Source of the DNA: Armatimonadota bacterium
Lineage (GTDB): Bacteria > Armatimonadota > Fimbriimonadia > Fimbriimonadales > Fimbriimonadaceae
Assembly: GCA_016125185.1 (NCBI GenBank)
Contig: WGMG01000004.1
Coordinates: 295,453-359,452 of the forward strand
Length of the DNA: 64,000 nucleotides
Reading direction: 5' to 3'
Made by a program: the position numbers and the translations under genes
Shown: positions 1 to 9,798 of the stretch, in pieces
Numbering within the stretch: the stretch's first letter is position 1
How the letters are laid out: every line of letters starts with the position of its first letter
The notes under the pieces: model-generated
The model's database searches: none
Seen by the model: only the letters and a program-made list of their open reading frames with translations
What the model was told of the DNA's origin: nothing

Positions 1-2
1 AC

Positions 3-77
3 CACCTGAACAAGGAGCAGATGGCCGCCACCGCCTCCGGTGAGCTGTCGAAGCTCGGAATAGGGAAAATCATATGA
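3..77 (+). CDS. C-terminal end of an upstream CIS-locus gene (partial)
   Basis: The last 24 codons of a gene entering from the left edge are open in frame 3 and end with TGA. That stop overlaps the next ATG as ATGA, which suggests translational coupling with the CIS genes that follow. The visible tail (ending LSKLGIGKII) is too short to assign a family. By position it could be a tail-tube or tube-associated protein, but this is only a guess from the usual order of such loci. Confidence 0.55.
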   Translation, partial: HLNKEQMAATASGELSKLGIGKII

Positions 78-403
78 GCCAGTCCAAGTTCGCCTCCAAT
101 AGCCGCTATCTGAACACGCCGATCCTCACGACGACGTTGCCCGATGGTCGGCAGGTGAACTACGTGGACCGACGGTTCATTTCTGGGCCCGAAAAGTTCT
201 CGGCCATCGGCTATTACGTCGTGGAACAGGGCGACCGGCCCGATCTGCTGGCCAACGACGTGTACGGCGATCCCGAATTGTTCTGGCAACTCGCCGATGC
301 GAACACGGTCGTATTCCCAACCGAACTGACCGAAGTTGTGGGCTCACGCGTGCGCATCACCCTGCCCGAAGGGGTCGAAACGGCGGAGGACTCGGATGCT
401 TAA
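74..403 (+). CDS. LysM/gp53-like baseplate protein of a contractile injection system
   Basis: This 109-residue protein has the pattern of the small LysM-like or T4 gp53-like proteins in phage-tail-derived injection systems. Residues ~55-80 (RPDLLANDVYGDPELFWQLA) show the aromatic and DP-containing core, where a LysM fold recognises the tube-baseplate junction or peptidoglycan. It overlaps the preceding gene by 4 nt and the following gpD gene by 8 nt. In related systems this protein sits at the junction of tube and baseplate. The family call comes from motif appearance and strong synteny; a plain LysM protein with another role cannot be excluded by sequence alone. Confidence 0.65.
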   Translation: MSQSKFASNSRYLNTPILTTTLPDGRQVNYVDRRFISGPEKFSAIGYYVVEQGDRPDLLANDVYGDPELFWQLADANTVVFPTELTEVVGSRVRITLPEGVETAEDSDA

Positions 404-1523
404 GGGGCTGAATCTGTCTCTGCTGATCGGTCCGCTGGTGCCGTTACCGGTGCCAAAGAATGTGGTGGACGCCCTTGTGAGCGCGCAGGTGACGGTGAGC
501 GCCACCGACCGGTCGGGATTCCAGCTTCAATTCCACTTTAGCAAGAAGTCGACGATTTCGAGTGCGATGATTCCGGCGGGCTACTTCGATCCTGGCAATC
601 GGGTTATCCTCGTGGCGACCGTCAACGGTCTACCGACGGTGCTGTCGGACGGCATCATCACCCGGCAAGACGTGGTGCCGAGCAACGTTCCGGGGGGATC
701 GACGGTCACGGTGACCGGCGAGGACATCAGCCTGCTCATGGCTTTGGTCGATTTGACCGGCTTGCTGGACTATCCGGCGATGCCTTCTACCGCCATCGCC
801 GCCCTGGCTCTGGCCAAGTACGCGGCCATCGGTATCATTCCCGCTATCATCCCCGACCCGTTCGTGGATATCAAGCTTCCGACGACGGGCTACATCACGC
901 ACAAGGGTACCGACTTCGACTTCATCAAGAAGCTGGCGACGGATAGCGGCTACGTGTTCTACACCGAACCTGGGCCGGTGCCGGGGACCAACATCGCCTA
1001 CTGGGGGCCGGAGGTTCGATTCGGACCGATTCAGAAGGCGCTGAACATCAACATGGATGCCGAGACGAACGTCGAATCCCTCAGCTTCAACTTCGACGGC
1101 CTGCTCGGCACCAATCAGATCGCGCTGATCCAAGAGCCGCACACCGGCATTCCGATTCCGGTCCCGATTCCTAGCCTATCGATCCTCGCGCCGCCTTTGG
1201 CCGCGCGTCCGGCCACCAAGCTCAAGGTCAGCTTTGTGCGAGACGTCGCCAATTTGTCGATCCAGGGCGCGATGAAAAAAGCGCTGAAGATCGACAAGGA
1301 AAGTTCGGACGCCGTGCAAGGTTCGGGCACCTTGGACGTTTTGCGCTACGGCTCGATCCTCAAGGCGCGAAGCCTTGTCGGGGTGCGTGGAGCGGGCACG
1401 GCTTACGACGGGCTGTATTACGTCAAGAGCGTCACTCACAACTTGAAGCCTGGGGAGTTCAAACAGCAGTTCTCTCTCGTGCGAAACGGACTCATTTCCA
1501 TCACCCCGGCGGTACCGGCATAG
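396..1523 (+). CDS. Phage late control gpD-like (gp27-type) baseplate hub protein
   Basis: The start chosen is ATG 396, preceded by GGAGGA at 385-390. An in-frame upstream ATG at 336 would only lengthen an overlap with the LysM-like gene. The 375-residue product matches the late control gene D / gp27 fold, which forms the trimeric hub between tube and spike. The hallmark is the segment around KGTDFDFIKKLATDSGYVFY (nt ~901-963), equivalent to the conserved stretch before the second barrel of gpD proteins. The C-terminal third ends with a typical VRGAGTAYDGLYYVKSVTH module (nt ~1381-1441). It is followed 4 nt later by the gpV spike, as expected for partners that assemble together. Confidence 0.85.
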   Translation: MLKGLNLSLLIGPLVPLPVPKNVVDALVSAQVTVSATDRSGFQLQFHFSKKSTISSAMIPAGYFDPGNRVILVATVNGLPTVLSDGIITRQDVVPSNVPGGSTVTVTGEDISLLMALVDLTGLLDYPAMPSTAIAALALAKYAAIGIIPAIIPDPFVDIKLPTTGYITHKGTDFDFIKKLATDSGYVFYTEPGPVPGTNIAYWGPEVRFGPIQKALNINMDAETNVESLSFNFDGLLGTNQIALIQEPHTGIPIPVPIPSLSILAPPLAARPATKLKVSFVRDVANLSIQGAMKKALKIDKESSDAVQGSGTLDVLRYGSILKARSLVGVRGAGTAYDGLYYVKSVTHNLKPGEFKQQFSLVRNGLISITPAVPA

Positions 1524-1527
1524 AACT

Positions 1528-2031
1528 ATGGCAGAAACATTCTTTGGCAAATATCGAGGACTCGTTCTCAACAATATCGACCCGGAAAACCGAGGGCGAA
1601 TCCAAGTGCAGGTGCCGGATGTAAAGAGCCTCCTGCCTACGACCTTCGCGGAACCGTGCTTCCCGTTTACGGGCATCCAGAGCGGCATGTTCGTAGTACC
1701 AATGATCGGCGCGAGTGTGTGGGTCGAGTTCGAGCACGGCGATCCCGACTACCCGATTTGGACCGGCGGCTGGTTCCCGACCGCCGCCGATGTGCCTGCC
1801 TTGGCGCTGACGCCGCCAGGTGTGCAGGGATTCTGCATCAATACCGTGCTCCAAAACACGCTGCTTATCAGCGACGTGCCCGGAGCGGGCGGCATCATGC
1901 TCAAAACTACGACCGGGGCCATGATCAAAATGGACGACACCGGCATCATCATTCAGAACGGCAAGGGGGCAATCATTACCATGAACGGCCCCACCGTCAC
2001 GGTCAATGCGGGCGCGCTGGTGGTGACCTAA
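1528..2031 (+). CDS. Baseplate assembly protein V / VgrG-like spike (gp5 OB-fold)
   Basis: This 167-residue protein begins with the OB-fold signature of gpV/VgrG spikes: FFGKYRGLVLNNIDPENRGR followed by IQVQVPDV, then the glycine-rich SVWVEFEHGDPDYPIWTGGW. The C-terminal ~60 residues form short repeats of the beta-helical needle type (KTTTGAMIKMDDTGIIIQNG). The needle punctures the target membrane and carries the PAAR tip encoded next. There is no C-terminal effector extension, so the spike is a minimal one. Stop and the PAAR start overlap as TAATG. Confidence 0.9.
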   Translation: MAETFFGKYRGLVLNNIDPENRGRIQVQVPDVKSLLPTTFAEPCFPFTGIQSGMFVVPMIGASVWVEFEHGDPDYPIWTGGWFPTAADVPALALTPPGVQGFCINTVLQNTLLISDVPGAGGIMLKTTTGAMIKMDDTGIIIQNGKGAIITMNGPTVTVNAGALVVT

Positions 2032-2354
2032 TGCCGGGAGGAATCGTCACCGTCGCGTCTACGATCATGTGCCCCCACGGCGGCACTGTCACGGACATTC
2101 CGACCTCCACGCGGGTGCTGGTGGCGGGTACGCCGCCGATCCTGCTGACCGACCAAGGGTTGGTCGCCGGATGTCCATTCAACACCGGCAGTCCGTCGCC
2201 CTGCATCAAGGTTCAGTGGATGGTTGGCGCAACGCGAGTGCTGATCGAAGGGCGTCCGCCGCTGGTTCAATCGTCAACCGGGCTTTGCATCGGCCCTGCG
2301 CCGCAAGGCCCTCCGGTAATCGTAGCGGTGCAGCCGCGGGTGATCGCACAATGA
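2031..2354 (+). CDS. PAAR-like spike tip protein
   Basis: The start is ATG 2031, overlapping the spike stop; a longer frame to 1656 is an out-of-frame extension inside the spike gene. The 107-residue protein has MCPHGG near the N-terminus and further Cys residues (CPF, SPCIKV, CIGP) in a proline/glycine-rich sequence, in keeping with the PAAR-like proteins that cap the VgrG/gpV needle. PAAR domains bind a metal at the tip through His/Cys residues; the visible His and Cys residues are candidates. It overlaps the gp25 gene by 4 nt (ATGA). Confidence 0.8.
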   Translation: MPGGIVTVASTIMCPHGGTVTDIPTSTRVLVAGTPPILLTDQGLVAGCPFNTGSPSPCIKVQWMVGATRVLIEGRPPLVQSSTGLCIGPAPQGPPVIVAVQPRVIAQ

Positions 2355-2716
2355 CTTTCGAAAACGTCGCCTATCCATTCCAGCCTGGCTCGCAGGGGCG
2401 GTCCGAAACGGCCGAATACAATGACCACGTCAGCCAGATGATCGAACAGGTTTTGTTCACCGCTCCAGGCGAGCGATTGAACCGCCCGACGTTCGGATGC
2501 GGCATTCGGCAGGCGTTATTCGGGCCACTCGGCGATGTGCAGGCGGCGGCCACCCAAATGCTTATCCAGTCGTCGCTACAGCAGTGGCTGAGTCAGCAGA
2601 TCGAAGTGCGGTCGGTTGAAGTTATTGCCGAGGATTCCACGCTGACGATCTCGATTTCCTACGTCGTTCGCCGTACCGGCGAACCTGACCAACGAACCTA
2701 CAAGCTGGGAGATTAG
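2351..2716 (+). CDS. GPW/gp25 family baseplate wedge protein
   Basis: The start is ATG 2351, coupled to the PAAR stop; the longer upstream frame is a shadow inside the PAAR gene. The 121-residue product shows the gp25/gpW lysozyme-like fold signature: an AEYNDHVSQMIEQVLFTAPG helix, the EP/PG-type turn before RLNRPTFGCGIRQALFGPLG, and a C-terminal strand pair. gp25 links sheath to the wedge and starts sheath polymerisation, and is one of the most conserved proteins of contractile systems. It lies 2 nt upstream of the first J-type wedge gene. Confidence 0.92.
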   Translation: MTFENVAYPFQPGSQGRSETAEYNDHVSQMIEQVLFTAPGERLNRPTFGCGIRQALFGPLGDVQAAATQMLIQSSLQQWLSQQIEVRSVEVIAEDSTLTISISYVVRRTGEPDQRTYKLGD

Positions 2717-2718
2717 CT

Positions 2719-5088
2719 ATGAGTACGAGCGCGGTTTATTATTGTGGGAAGGATCGGAGAAGGGAAGCCGTCCGCGCTGCCGGAACGCTCAACGGCATCG
2801 ATTTTCTCGAGGTCGATGCCAACCAGACGGTGCTCACCGTCAACTGCCTTCTGCCGATCCCTGCCTCCGTCACCAGCGCCAATTTCACCATTGCCGGTGG
2901 CGAGAAGGTCAAAGGCTTCACTCTGTCTCAGGTCAGCGTGAGCGGAAACCAGATCGTCTTGGGTGTCGATCGACCGGGCGACTTCTCCATCTACACGCTT
3001 CAGCTTCGTGACGGCTTGGGCTTCCCGGCCGGGTTCGATCCTCAATTGTGCGATCTGGAATTCAGCTTTAAGGTCAACTGCGTTTCGCCTTTCGACTGCT
3101 TGACGACCACGGAGTGCTCGCACGAGAGCGAGATCGAACCGACGATCGACTACCTGGCGAAAGACTTCCAGTCGTTCCGGCGCCTGCTCATCGAGCGGCT
3201 GACCCTGCTGATGCCGGGATGGAAACAGCATAGCTTGGCCGACCAGCAGACGGTGGTGCTGGAAATGCTCGCGGTGATCGGCGACTACCTCAGCTATGCG
3301 CAGGATTCCATTGCCACTGAGGCCTACCTTGACCGCGCGCGCAAGCGAACATCGGTGAAAAAGCACGCGCGCCTGCTGGATTACTTCATGCACGAGGGGT
3401 GCAATGCCCGCACGCCGGTCTGCATCGAAGTAATGGCGGGCTCGACCGCTGACGGTCAGCCATTGCCCGCCCACACCAAGGTTCTCACTGCCGCGAACGG
3501 CGTCGGGCCGCAACTGACGGCCATCGATTATGCTGGCATCGACAATCTGGAGACGGTGGTCTTCGAGACGATGCACGAGGTCAAACTCTCGTCGGCTAAG
3601 AACAAGATTAGCTTCCACACCTGGAGCGACTTTGATTGCTGTCTGCCCGTGGGCGCGACGAGCGCGACTTTGGTGAAGAGCGCGGGTTTGACACTCAGCG
3701 CGGGTGACCTGTTGATGTTGTACGAGCAGATCAACCCGTATTCCGACGACTGGCGCGATCAGCGAAAAGACCACCGGCACTTGGTTCGACTCACCAAGGT
3801 CACCGACAGCAAGGACCTGTTCGAGAACATCGACGTGCTGGAGATCGAGTGGAGCAAGGAAGACGCGTTGCCTTTTTCGCTGTGCCTCAGCATTACGGTG
3901 GATGAGAAGGCGATCTCCGACGTGTCGGTTGCATGCGGCAATGTCGCCTTGGCCGACCACGGTAAGACCGCACTCGTTCCCGAATCGCTGATTCCCGCGA
4001 CGCCGGTCGTCGGCGAGGTGTATCGCCCCACGATCCTCTCGTCGGACATCACCTTCCTGACGGCTTTTGATCCAAGCGCCGCCCTCAAGCTTTCGGCGAC
4101 CTCGGCGTTGACCCAAGACTCGGCTTCGGCGTCGCCGAGCATCGCGCTGACGTCGTCGGCGGGTGTTTGGGAACCCAAGAACGACCTGATCGCTTCGGGG
4201 GCGTTCGATCGCCAGTTTGTGCTGGAGGTGGAGGACGACCGAACAGTGACATTCCGATTCGGGGACGGGGTTTTTGGCAAGGAGCCCACCAGTAGCGATA
4301 CCTTCACCGCGACGTTCCGAACCGGCTCGGGCGTGGATGGCAACGTCGGCGCGGACGTGTTGTGCCGCGTGGTGTTCGACCCCCTCGGTATCGTCAAGGT
4401 TTGGAATCCGCTCCCCGGCATGGGTGGCACCGCGCCTGAGGACACCCGTGACGTTAAGCGTTTTGCGCCGGATGCCTTCAAGGTGCAGATGCGGGCAGTC
4501 ACCGAAACCGACTATGCCGACATCACTTTGCGGTATCCCGGTGTGCAGGGCGCGTCGGCCGATCTGCGCTGGACCGGCAGTTGGTACACCGCGTTCATCG
4601 CGGTGGATCGGGAGGGCGGGTTGCCCGTGCGGTCCGATGCCAAGTTCCTCAAGGACCTGCTGGCGTTCTTGGACGACTACCGAATGGCGGGCGTCGATCT
4701 GGAGATTCGCGATCCGATCCGCGTCGCGCTGTGGATCGAGATGAGCGTGTGCATCAAGGACGGCTACTTCCGCACGAATGTGGACAAGAGCCTGCGCCGA
4801 GCCTTCAGCAGTCAAGTGCTCAGCGACGGAAGCTTGGGCTACTTCCACCCCGACAATTTCACCTTCGGACAGGACGTTTTCTCGGGTCCGATCATCGCCA
4901 AGGCGATGTCGGTGGACGGCGTGGACCACGTACGGCTGACCAAGCTCCAGCGGTGGGGACAGGCCCCAGCCAACGAGATCGCTCAGGGTCGGCTCTCGAT
5001 CGGCAAGAGCGAGATCGCGCAGCTCACCGGCGACGTGAATTTCCCGGAGCGGGGGCGCATCGACTTTATCTATGAGGGAGGCATCTGA
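2719..5088 (+). CDS. Putative baseplate assembly protein (gp6/J-like), first copy
   Basis: This 789-residue protein starts with an Ig-like beta region (residues ~35-115). It then has the helical signature of the J-type baseplate family, IDYLAKDFQSFRRLLIERL and LEMLAVIGDYLSYAQDSIAT, with the EAYLDRARKRTSVKKHARLL continuation (residues ~140-220). The C-terminal half has the baseplate_J features (FRFGDGVFGK, TGSGVDGNVGADVL, AVTETDYADITLRYPGVQGA). Such proteins form the wedge ring around the hub. The stop overlaps the second J-like gene by 1 nt (TGATG). The antisense strand is also fully open here, but it carries no recognisable family. Confidence 0.9.
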   Translation: MSTSAVYYCGKDRRREAVRAAGTLNGIDFLEVDANQTVLTVNCLLPIPASVTSANFTIAGGEKVKGFTLSQVSVSGNQIVLGVDRPGDFSIYTLQLRDGLGFPAGFDPQLCDLEFSFKVNCVSPFDCLTTTECSHESEIEPTIDYLAKDFQSFRRLLIERLTLLMPGWKQHSLADQQTVVLEMLAVIGDYLSYAQDSIATEAYLDRARKRTSVKKHARLLDYFMHEGCNARTPVCIEVMAGSTADGQPLPAHTKVLTAANGVGPQLTAIDYAGIDNLETVVFETMHEVKLSSAKNKISFHTWSDFDCCLPVGATSATLVKSAGLTLSAGDLLMLYEQINPYSDDWRDQRKDHRHLVRLTKVTDSKDLFENIDVLEIEWSKEDALPFSLCLSITVDEKAISDVSVACGNVALADHGKTALVPESLIPATPVVGEVYRPTILSSDITFLTAFDPSAALKLSATSALTQDSASASPSIALTSSAGVWEPKNDLIASGAFDRQFVLEVEDDRTVTFRFGDGVFGKEPTSSDTFTATFRTGSGVDGNVGADVLCRVVFDPLGIVKVWNPLPGMGGTAPEDTRDVKRFAPDAFKVQMRAVTETDYADITLRYPGVQGASADLRWTGSWYTAFIAVDREGGLPVRSDAKFLKDLLAFLDDYRMAGVDLEIRDPIRVALWIEMSVCIKDGYFRTNVDKSLRRAFSSQVLSDGSLGYFHPDNFTFGQDVFSGPIIAKAMSVDGVDHVRLTKLQRWGQAPANEIAQGRLSIGKSEIAQLTGDVNFPERGRIDFIYEGGI

Positions 5089-7682
5089 TGATTGAGAAAC
5101 CATGCGACTGTTGCGCCGACGGATCGGGTACGACCTCGACGCTCTCGAACCTGCCTGGCCTTACCCAGATCACGTACCGCATCGGCACTCACAACTCCTT
5201 CAAGACCAACATGCTGTACGACATGTCGCGCCAGAGGCCACTGGATGGGCTGACCACGCGCGACGACACGGACTTTGCCGTAGCGATGGCCGATGCGTGG
5301 GCTTCGGTGCTCGATGTGCTGACCTTTTACCAAGAGCGGTACGCCAACGAGCACTACCTGCGCACGGCCACCCAAACCCTGTCGGTGTACGAACTGGGCA
5401 AAGAGGTTGGCTACAAGCTGGCCCCCGCCACTGCGGCCAAAACCTACTTGGCGTTCACGGTAGACAACGCCAATGGTGCCCCCACCACCGTATCGGTGGA
5501 CGAAGGTGTGAAGGTGCAGAGCGTGCCAGGCCAGGATGAATTGCCGCAGATCTTCGAGACGCTGGAATCCGTGGAGGCGAATGTCGCCTGGAACGAGTTT
5601 CAGGTTCAACGATACGAGGCTCAGACGACGTTTAGCGGGCAGACATCGGCATGGTTCGATGGCGACTCGGTGACGTGCAAAGTCGGTGACAATCTGCTCT
5701 TCCAGTCCGGCTCGTCCGTGCAGATCGTCCGCATCCTTTCCCTGACCATTGACAGTACGCTCCGTCAAACCCAGATCACGTGGGACCAGGGACTAAGCGT
5801 TTTCAACAGTCCGCACATCGGCGTGTTGGGCCGGGTGTGCTCGTTGTTTGGCTACAACGCGGCGGATTGGAACACGCTGGGTACGGCGCTGCAAACGACT
5901 TACCCGCATTCTGGCTGGGCCGACCAGAACATCACCACGAATGTGGTGAACCTGGATGCGCAGTACACCGACGTCCTGCCGACCGCGCGCATCGTCTTCC
6001 GCAAGAGTTCGGGCGTTGTGGTGCGCACCATCAATTCGGTAAGTGAGGTCTCGCTATCCAAGTTCCTCATCAGCGGCAAGAGCACCCAGGTGACGCTGAG
6101 TTCGTCGCTGACGGCCAGCGATGCGGTGACGCCGATGTCGGTGTCGGTGCTGGTCGAAACAGCGACGCTGACCCTGGGCAAAACCGCCATCACCACGCCC
6201 CTGACCGGCGACCTCATCGAGGTCGAAGAGGAACAAGATCGACCTGAGGTCGGACGAACGGTCGTCATTGTGGGCAAGGCTTCGCGTATCGCGCCAGTGA
6301 ATGCCGTGACTGTACCGGCCACTTCGCGCACGCTGGAGACCGTCATCGCAGCGGGAAACTCGCTCCGCGTCGATACCGTCGCCGATGGCGGCGGGGGCAA
6401 GCTGGCGTTTACGGTGTTCCAGGATGACGGCACGACCCTCACCCTGCCTGCGCTTTCGACCTCGCAGTTTGCCTATCAATCGCCGCTCGACACCGACCCG
6501 ACAGTGGGCGAAGCGGTGACCATCGCCGCCGATCAAACGGCAGCTTCGACCTCGCCACTTCAGTTCTCCATTGATCAAACCTTGACGACGCCCTTTGATC
6601 GGGCCAGCACCAAGGTTTACGGAAACGCGGTTCTTGCCAGCCACGGCGAATCGAAGGTCGAGACGCTCGGCAGTGGCAATGGGGCCAAGACGTTCCAGTC
6701 GTTCACCCTTCGCGGCGGACCGGTGACGTACCTAGCCGCCGCCACCGAGAGTGGGTACGAAACCACGCTGAGCGTTCGGGTGGACGGCTTGCTTTGGTCG
6801 CAGGTGGACCAGTTCACGGACGCCGAGCCGACGGACCGCGTGTACGACGCCCGGCAGGATTCCAAGCAAGCCACGACCATCGATTTTGGCGACGGAAAGC
6901 ATGGCTCGCGACTCCCAACTGGCATCGAAAACGTAGTGGCGTACTACCGCCAAGGCGCGGGGGTGGCGGGCAACGTCCGGGCTGGCCAGCTTTCGCTGAT
7001 GCAGACACGGCCGCTAGGCATGAAGTCGGTGGTTAACCCGCTAGCAGCCAGCGGCGGATCGGACGCTGAAGACATCGCGGATGCCCAGCAGACCATCCCG
7101 TCCACCATCTTGACCTTGGGCCGGATCGTCTCGTTGCAGGACTTCCAAGACTTTGCGTTCCGCTTCCCAAGCGTGTACAAAGCGCTCGTTCAGGACGTGT
7201 GGCTTGGGCAGATACCGACGGTTTTCTTGTCTGTATTGGGAGCCGACGGGTCGTCGGTGGACCTGGATACGCTTCGGGGCAGTATCGACTCGGTGCGCGA
7301 TATCCATACGCCGCTGACGATCATGAATGGCGAAGTCTACGCCTTCCGGGTAACGCTTCAGGTTTTGGCCAAAGAGGAGTACGACCAGGATACGGTTTTC
7401 GAGGCGGTGAAGACCCAACTCACGTCCGACTTTGGGTTCGACAAGATGCAGTTTGGACTGTCGGTAAGCGCCTCCGAGATATTGAAATCCGTGCAGAGCG
7501 TGGCGGGTGTAGAAGCCGCGGTCGTGACCCAACTGGCGCGGATCAGTGACCCGACCACCACGCCCATCGACCCGTTGCCCGCCGACTTTGCCAAGGTTGA
7601 TAGCGGAGTATTACGACCGGCCTCGATGCTGGTGGTGGACGAAGACCAAATTACGATCGAGGAGTTAAGCCGTGAAATATGA
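5088..7682 (+). CDS. Putative baseplate assembly protein (gp6/J-like), second copy
   Basis: This 864-residue wedge protein is related in architecture to the preceding gene. Its N-terminal signature is THNSFKTNMLYDMSRQRPLD followed by VLDVLTFYQERYANEHYLRT and a LGYK-type GKEVGYKLAPATAAKTYLAF stretch (residues ~30-130). The C-terminal part carries FGDGKHGSRLPTG, YRQGAGVAGNVRAGQL and VSLQDFQDFAFRFPSVYKAL, matching the J-family core. Two different J-type proteins side by side are common in non-phage contractile systems. It overlaps the downstream tail protein gene by 11 nt. Confidence 0.9.
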   Translation: MIEKPCDCCADGSGTTSTLSNLPGLTQITYRIGTHNSFKTNMLYDMSRQRPLDGLTTRDDTDFAVAMADAWASVLDVLTFYQERYANEHYLRTATQTLSVYELGKEVGYKLAPATAAKTYLAFTVDNANGAPTTVSVDEGVKVQSVPGQDELPQIFETLESVEANVAWNEFQVQRYEAQTTFSGQTSAWFDGDSVTCKVGDNLLFQSGSSVQIVRILSLTIDSTLRQTQITWDQGLSVFNSPHIGVLGRVCSLFGYNAADWNTLGTALQTTYPHSGWADQNITTNVVNLDAQYTDVLPTARIVFRKSSGVVVRTINSVSEVSLSKFLISGKSTQVTLSSSLTASDAVTPMSVSVLVETATLTLGKTAITTPLTGDLIEVEEEQDRPEVGRTVVIVGKASRIAPVNAVTVPATSRTLETVIAAGNSLRVDTVADGGGGKLAFTVFQDDGTTLTLPALSTSQFAYQSPLDTDPTVGEAVTIAADQTAASTSPLQFSIDQTLTTPFDRASTKVYGNAVLASHGESKVETLGSGNGAKTFQSFTLRGGPVTYLAAATESGYETTLSVRVDGLLWSQVDQFTDAEPTDRVYDARQDSKQATTIDFGDGKHGSRLPTGIENVVAYYRQGAGVAGNVRAGQLSLMQTRPLGMKSVVNPLAASGGSDAEDIADAQQTIPSTILTLGRIVSLQDFQDFAFRFPSVYKALVQDVWLGQIPTVFLSVLGADGSSVDLDTLRGSIDSVRDIHTPLTIMNGEVYAFRVTLQVLAKEEYDQDTVFEAVKTQLTSDFGFDKMQFGLSVSASEILKSVQSVAGVEAAVVTQLARISDPTTTPIDPLPADFAKVDSGVLRPASMLVVDEDQITIEELSREI

Positions 7683-9783
7683 CGCCGAATCGCTGATGCG
7701 CCTTCTGCCGGAGGTCTACTACGAACGGGACGGCGTCGACGGTCCGCTGAAGGCCCTGCTGGGAGTCCTTGCCGGACCGGCTGAGGACCTGAACCAGAAC
7801 ATCCAGCAACTATACGACGACCTCTTCATCGAAACGTGCGAGGAGTGGGTGGTGCCTTACATCGGCGACCTGCTCGGGGTTCGCGGCCTGCATACCGTGA
7901 CGTCATCGACCAGTTCCATGCGGGCGTGGGTGGCGAACACCCTCGGCTATCGACGTCGAAAAGGGACGCTCTCGGTCCTGCGCCGCCTTTCGCGCGACGT
8001 CACCGGCTACGGTGCGGCGGCGGTCGAGATGTTCGAACAGCTCGAATGGACTCAGCACCTCGACCATATCCGCGACCAGGCGCACTGGATCGACCTGCGC
8101 GACCCTGATCCGCTGGAGTTGCTGGATACCTCGCTGGGTCGCGCCTGCCACACCGTCGAGGTCCGCAATATCGAAGTCGAGCGCGGCAAATACAACGTGC
8201 CGAACATCGCCATCGGGCTGTGGCGGCTGAACTCATACCCGCTGACCCAGGTTCGGGCGGCGAACGGTCCGAACCCGGGCGAATACTTCATGGATCCGCT
8301 TGGACGAGACATTCCGATGTTTAACTTCCCCGAGCCGGACGAATCGAACGAGGGTCCTACCACCGAGATTTCGGTGCCGACCGCGCTTCGCCGCTATCCG
8401 GTGCACACCGACATCGAAAACCTACGCGCGGCGTTGGCGGCGGGTCAGGACTACACCTCGATCTACTTCGATTCGCAACCGGTGTTCGCCGTCGGCGAAT
8501 TTCAACAGCCGACTGTCACCGCCGATCGAATTCTCATCTGCAACCTGGAGACCTGGCAGAGCATCCCGGCCAGTTACGACATTGGCGTCGATCCCAAGAA
8601 CGGGCGCATCAAGTACCAAATATCGACTGGCCACCCCAAGCAGATCATGGTGGATTGGAGCTACGGCTTCTCATCCGACATCGGTGGCGGGCCGTACGAC
8701 CGCGGGGCTGCGGTGGCCGACATGATGCCGGACACGCCAAGTTGGTACCGGGTGGTTTCCACCGACCCGAGCCTGATCGGTCAGCAGGGGCTCAGCACCA
8801 CGCTGGACCAAGCGGTCGCGGATTGGAATGCCGATACGACTAAGCGCGACGGCCTCATCGTGGTGCTGGACAGCGACACTTACACGCTCACCTCGCCGCT
8901 GGCGATCAAGGCGCACGAGGGGACCCACCTACTGATCCTGGCTGCGAAGTGGCCTGCGCCAACGGTGTTGCCCAATGGTCCGCGCGACTACGCGCTGATC
9001 TCGGCGACAGACGTCCGGCCCGCGTTGGTCGGCGATATCGAGATCACCGGCACCGCCCCTGGAACCAGTTCGGAGCCGGGTCGAATCGGCATGAGCGGAT
9101 TCTTGGTCAACGGGCGGGCGACGGTCAAGGGTGGCAACCTGGGCGGCCTCGACATCGAAGACTGCACCTTTGCCGCAGGCTCGATTTCTTTGGCGATCCA
9201 ATCTGGCGGGGTCAAGAATCGCAATCTAGAACTAGAGGTTCAGCGGGTGGTGAGCAAAGGCATGACAATCACGCCGACCATCGCCGCCGCGACGATTTCC
9301 GATTCGATCATCGATGGCGCATTCGCCGCTAGCGATACACCGTGTTCCTTCACCGCCTGCACCTTCATTGGCAAAACCGATGTTCGCACTCTGCAAGCCA
9401 GCGACTGTATTTTCGATGGCATGCTGACCTGCGCCCGCACCCAGGAAGGCTGTGTGCGGTACTCCTATTTCCCCAAGGGAAGCACGACCCCGCGCGCCTT
9501 CCGGTGTCAACCGGGATACGCGATCGAGACGCATCTGGATATTCCCGAAGCCGACCTCCGCGGCCGCATCGCTCCGACGTACAACTCGGCGACGCTTGGG
9601 CATCCGGCCTATCGGCAACTGTCGCTCGGCTGTGCCGACGAGATCATGAGCGGAGGCTCGAACGGGTGCGAAATGGGGGCCTTTAATCGTCAAGTCCAGC
9701 AACTCAAGCTGGCCAACCTCGACAGCGCTCTGGCGGAGTACATGCGAGTGGGCATGCACTCGGGGGTGTTCTTTGAAAACTAA
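7672..9783 (+). CDS. gpI-like phage tail protein with C-terminal beta-helix region
   Basis: The start is GTG 7672, preceded by GAGGAG at 7659-7664. The 703-residue product opens with the gpI-like module (LMRLLPEVYYERDGVDGPLK; CEEWVVPYIGDLLGVRGLHT; AWVANTLGYRRRKGTLSVLR), found in proteins that bridge baseplate and fibres. From residue ~410 onward the sequence turns into short hydrophobic repeats with Gly/Asp turns (for example DYALISATDVRPALVGDIEI), consistent with a right-handed beta-helix. It therefore probably connects the wedge to a periphery or adhesin. Family assignment of the N-terminus is firm; the beta-helix is inferred from the repeat rhythm. Confidence 0.85.
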   Translation: MKYDAESLMRLLPEVYYERDGVDGPLKALLGVLAGPAEDLNQNIQQLYDDLFIETCEEWVVPYIGDLLGVRGLHTVTSSTSSMRAWVANTLGYRRRKGTLSVLRRLSRDVTGYGAAAVEMFEQLEWTQHLDHIRDQAHWIDLRDPDPLELLDTSLGRACHTVEVRNIEVERGKYNVPNIAIGLWRLNSYPLTQVRAANGPNPGEYFMDPLGRDIPMFNFPEPDESNEGPTTEISVPTALRRYPVHTDIENLRAALAAGQDYTSIYFDSQPVFAVGEFQQPTVTADRILICNLETWQSIPASYDIGVDPKNGRIKYQISTGHPKQIMVDWSYGFSSDIGGGPYDRGAAVADMMPDTPSWYRVVSTDPSLIGQQGLSTTLDQAVADWNADTTKRDGLIVVLDSDTYTLTSPLAIKAHEGTHLLILAAKWPAPTVLPNGPRDYALISATDVRPALVGDIEITGTAPGTSSEPGRIGMSGFLVNGRATVKGGNLGGLDIEDCTFAAGSISLAIQSGGVKNRNLELEVQRVVSKGMTITPTIAAATISDSIIDGAFAASDTPCSFTACTFIGKTDVRTLQASDCIFDGMLTCARTQEGCVRYSYFPKGSTTPRAFRCQPGYAIETHLDIPEADLRGRIAPTYNSATLGHPAYRQLSLGCADEIMSGGSNGCEMGAFNRQVQQLKLANLDSALAEYMRVGMHSGVFFEN

Positions 9784-9798
9784 TCTCACTGGTGGCAA

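Noticed and set aside
2713..5103. 796-codon minus-strand open frame
   Set aside because: It lies wholly antisense to a J-type baseplate gene with clear motifs. The product is Arg/His/Val-rich without family motifs, typical of a codon-bias shadow.
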